From assembly GCA_030601485.1 (NCBI GenBank), contig JAUVTO010000121.1:1-6021 (forward strand): DNA of 6,021 nucleotides, written 5' to 3'. This stretch comes from Desulfobacterales bacterium. GTDB taxonomy: Bacteria; Desulfobacterota; Desulfobacteria; Desulfobacterales; UBA11574. Under the pieces are notes generated by a model. It was given only the letters and a program-made list of their open reading frames with translations, ran no database searches and was not told the origin of the DNA. Below, piece after piece: positions 5,978 through 6,021 of the stretch. A program made the translations under genes and the position numbers. The stretch's first letter is position 1; each line of letters opens with the position of its first letter.

Positions 5978-6021
5978 TTATTACCGATCAGTTTATTTTT
6001 TAATGTTTTAATGCATAACCC

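Overview
The window looks like a chromosomal fragment of a Gram-negative bacterium with an outer membrane. It encodes a type II secretion (T2SS) outer-membrane secretin and the T2SS ATPase. Base composition is moderate and AT-leaning, the GspD/GspE sequences have a deltaproteobacterial flavour, and the intergenic gaps hold several short inverted-repeat elements. My best guess is a Desulfobacterales-like member of the former Deltaproteobacteria. That placement comes from recognition, not from a search. Every gene I can support is on the minus strand, so the window is best read from right to left.

Right part (about 5977 down to 2217): gspD (654 aa) and gspE (586 aa) are 35 bases apart and clearly form one transcription unit. 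GspD is the outer-membrane channel. GspE is the cytoplasmic ATPase that drives pseudopilus assembly. The gene before gspD lies outside the window (gspC would be usual). gspF does not follow gspE, so gspE appears to close the cluster here.

Middle (2218 down to 1444): a MITE-like element of about 125 bp with near-perfect 22-bp ends sits directly on the gspE stop codon, and an extra copy of one end lies next to it. Then comes a small YidD-family gene with an unusual N-terminal signal peptide. A second, unrelated inverted repeat built from 8-bp units follows.

Left part (1443 down to 1): a gene for an exported tetratricopeptide-repeat (TPR) protein with a hydrophobic C-terminal domain carrying a PGAGYLY motif. 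It is probably a functional partner of the YidD-like protein. Immediately after its stop codon, in the same frame, is a short stretch that reads like the last 25-30 residues of a family-4 glycosyltransferase. A third inverted-repeat element (AT-rich arms, GC-rich core) follows. After it comes what may be the promoter and leader of a gene starting just beyond the left edge.

The secretion genes are conventional. The parts worth a second look are the exported YidD/TPR pair, the three different inverted-repeat elements that occupy the successive gaps around it, and the orphan glycosyltransferase tail.
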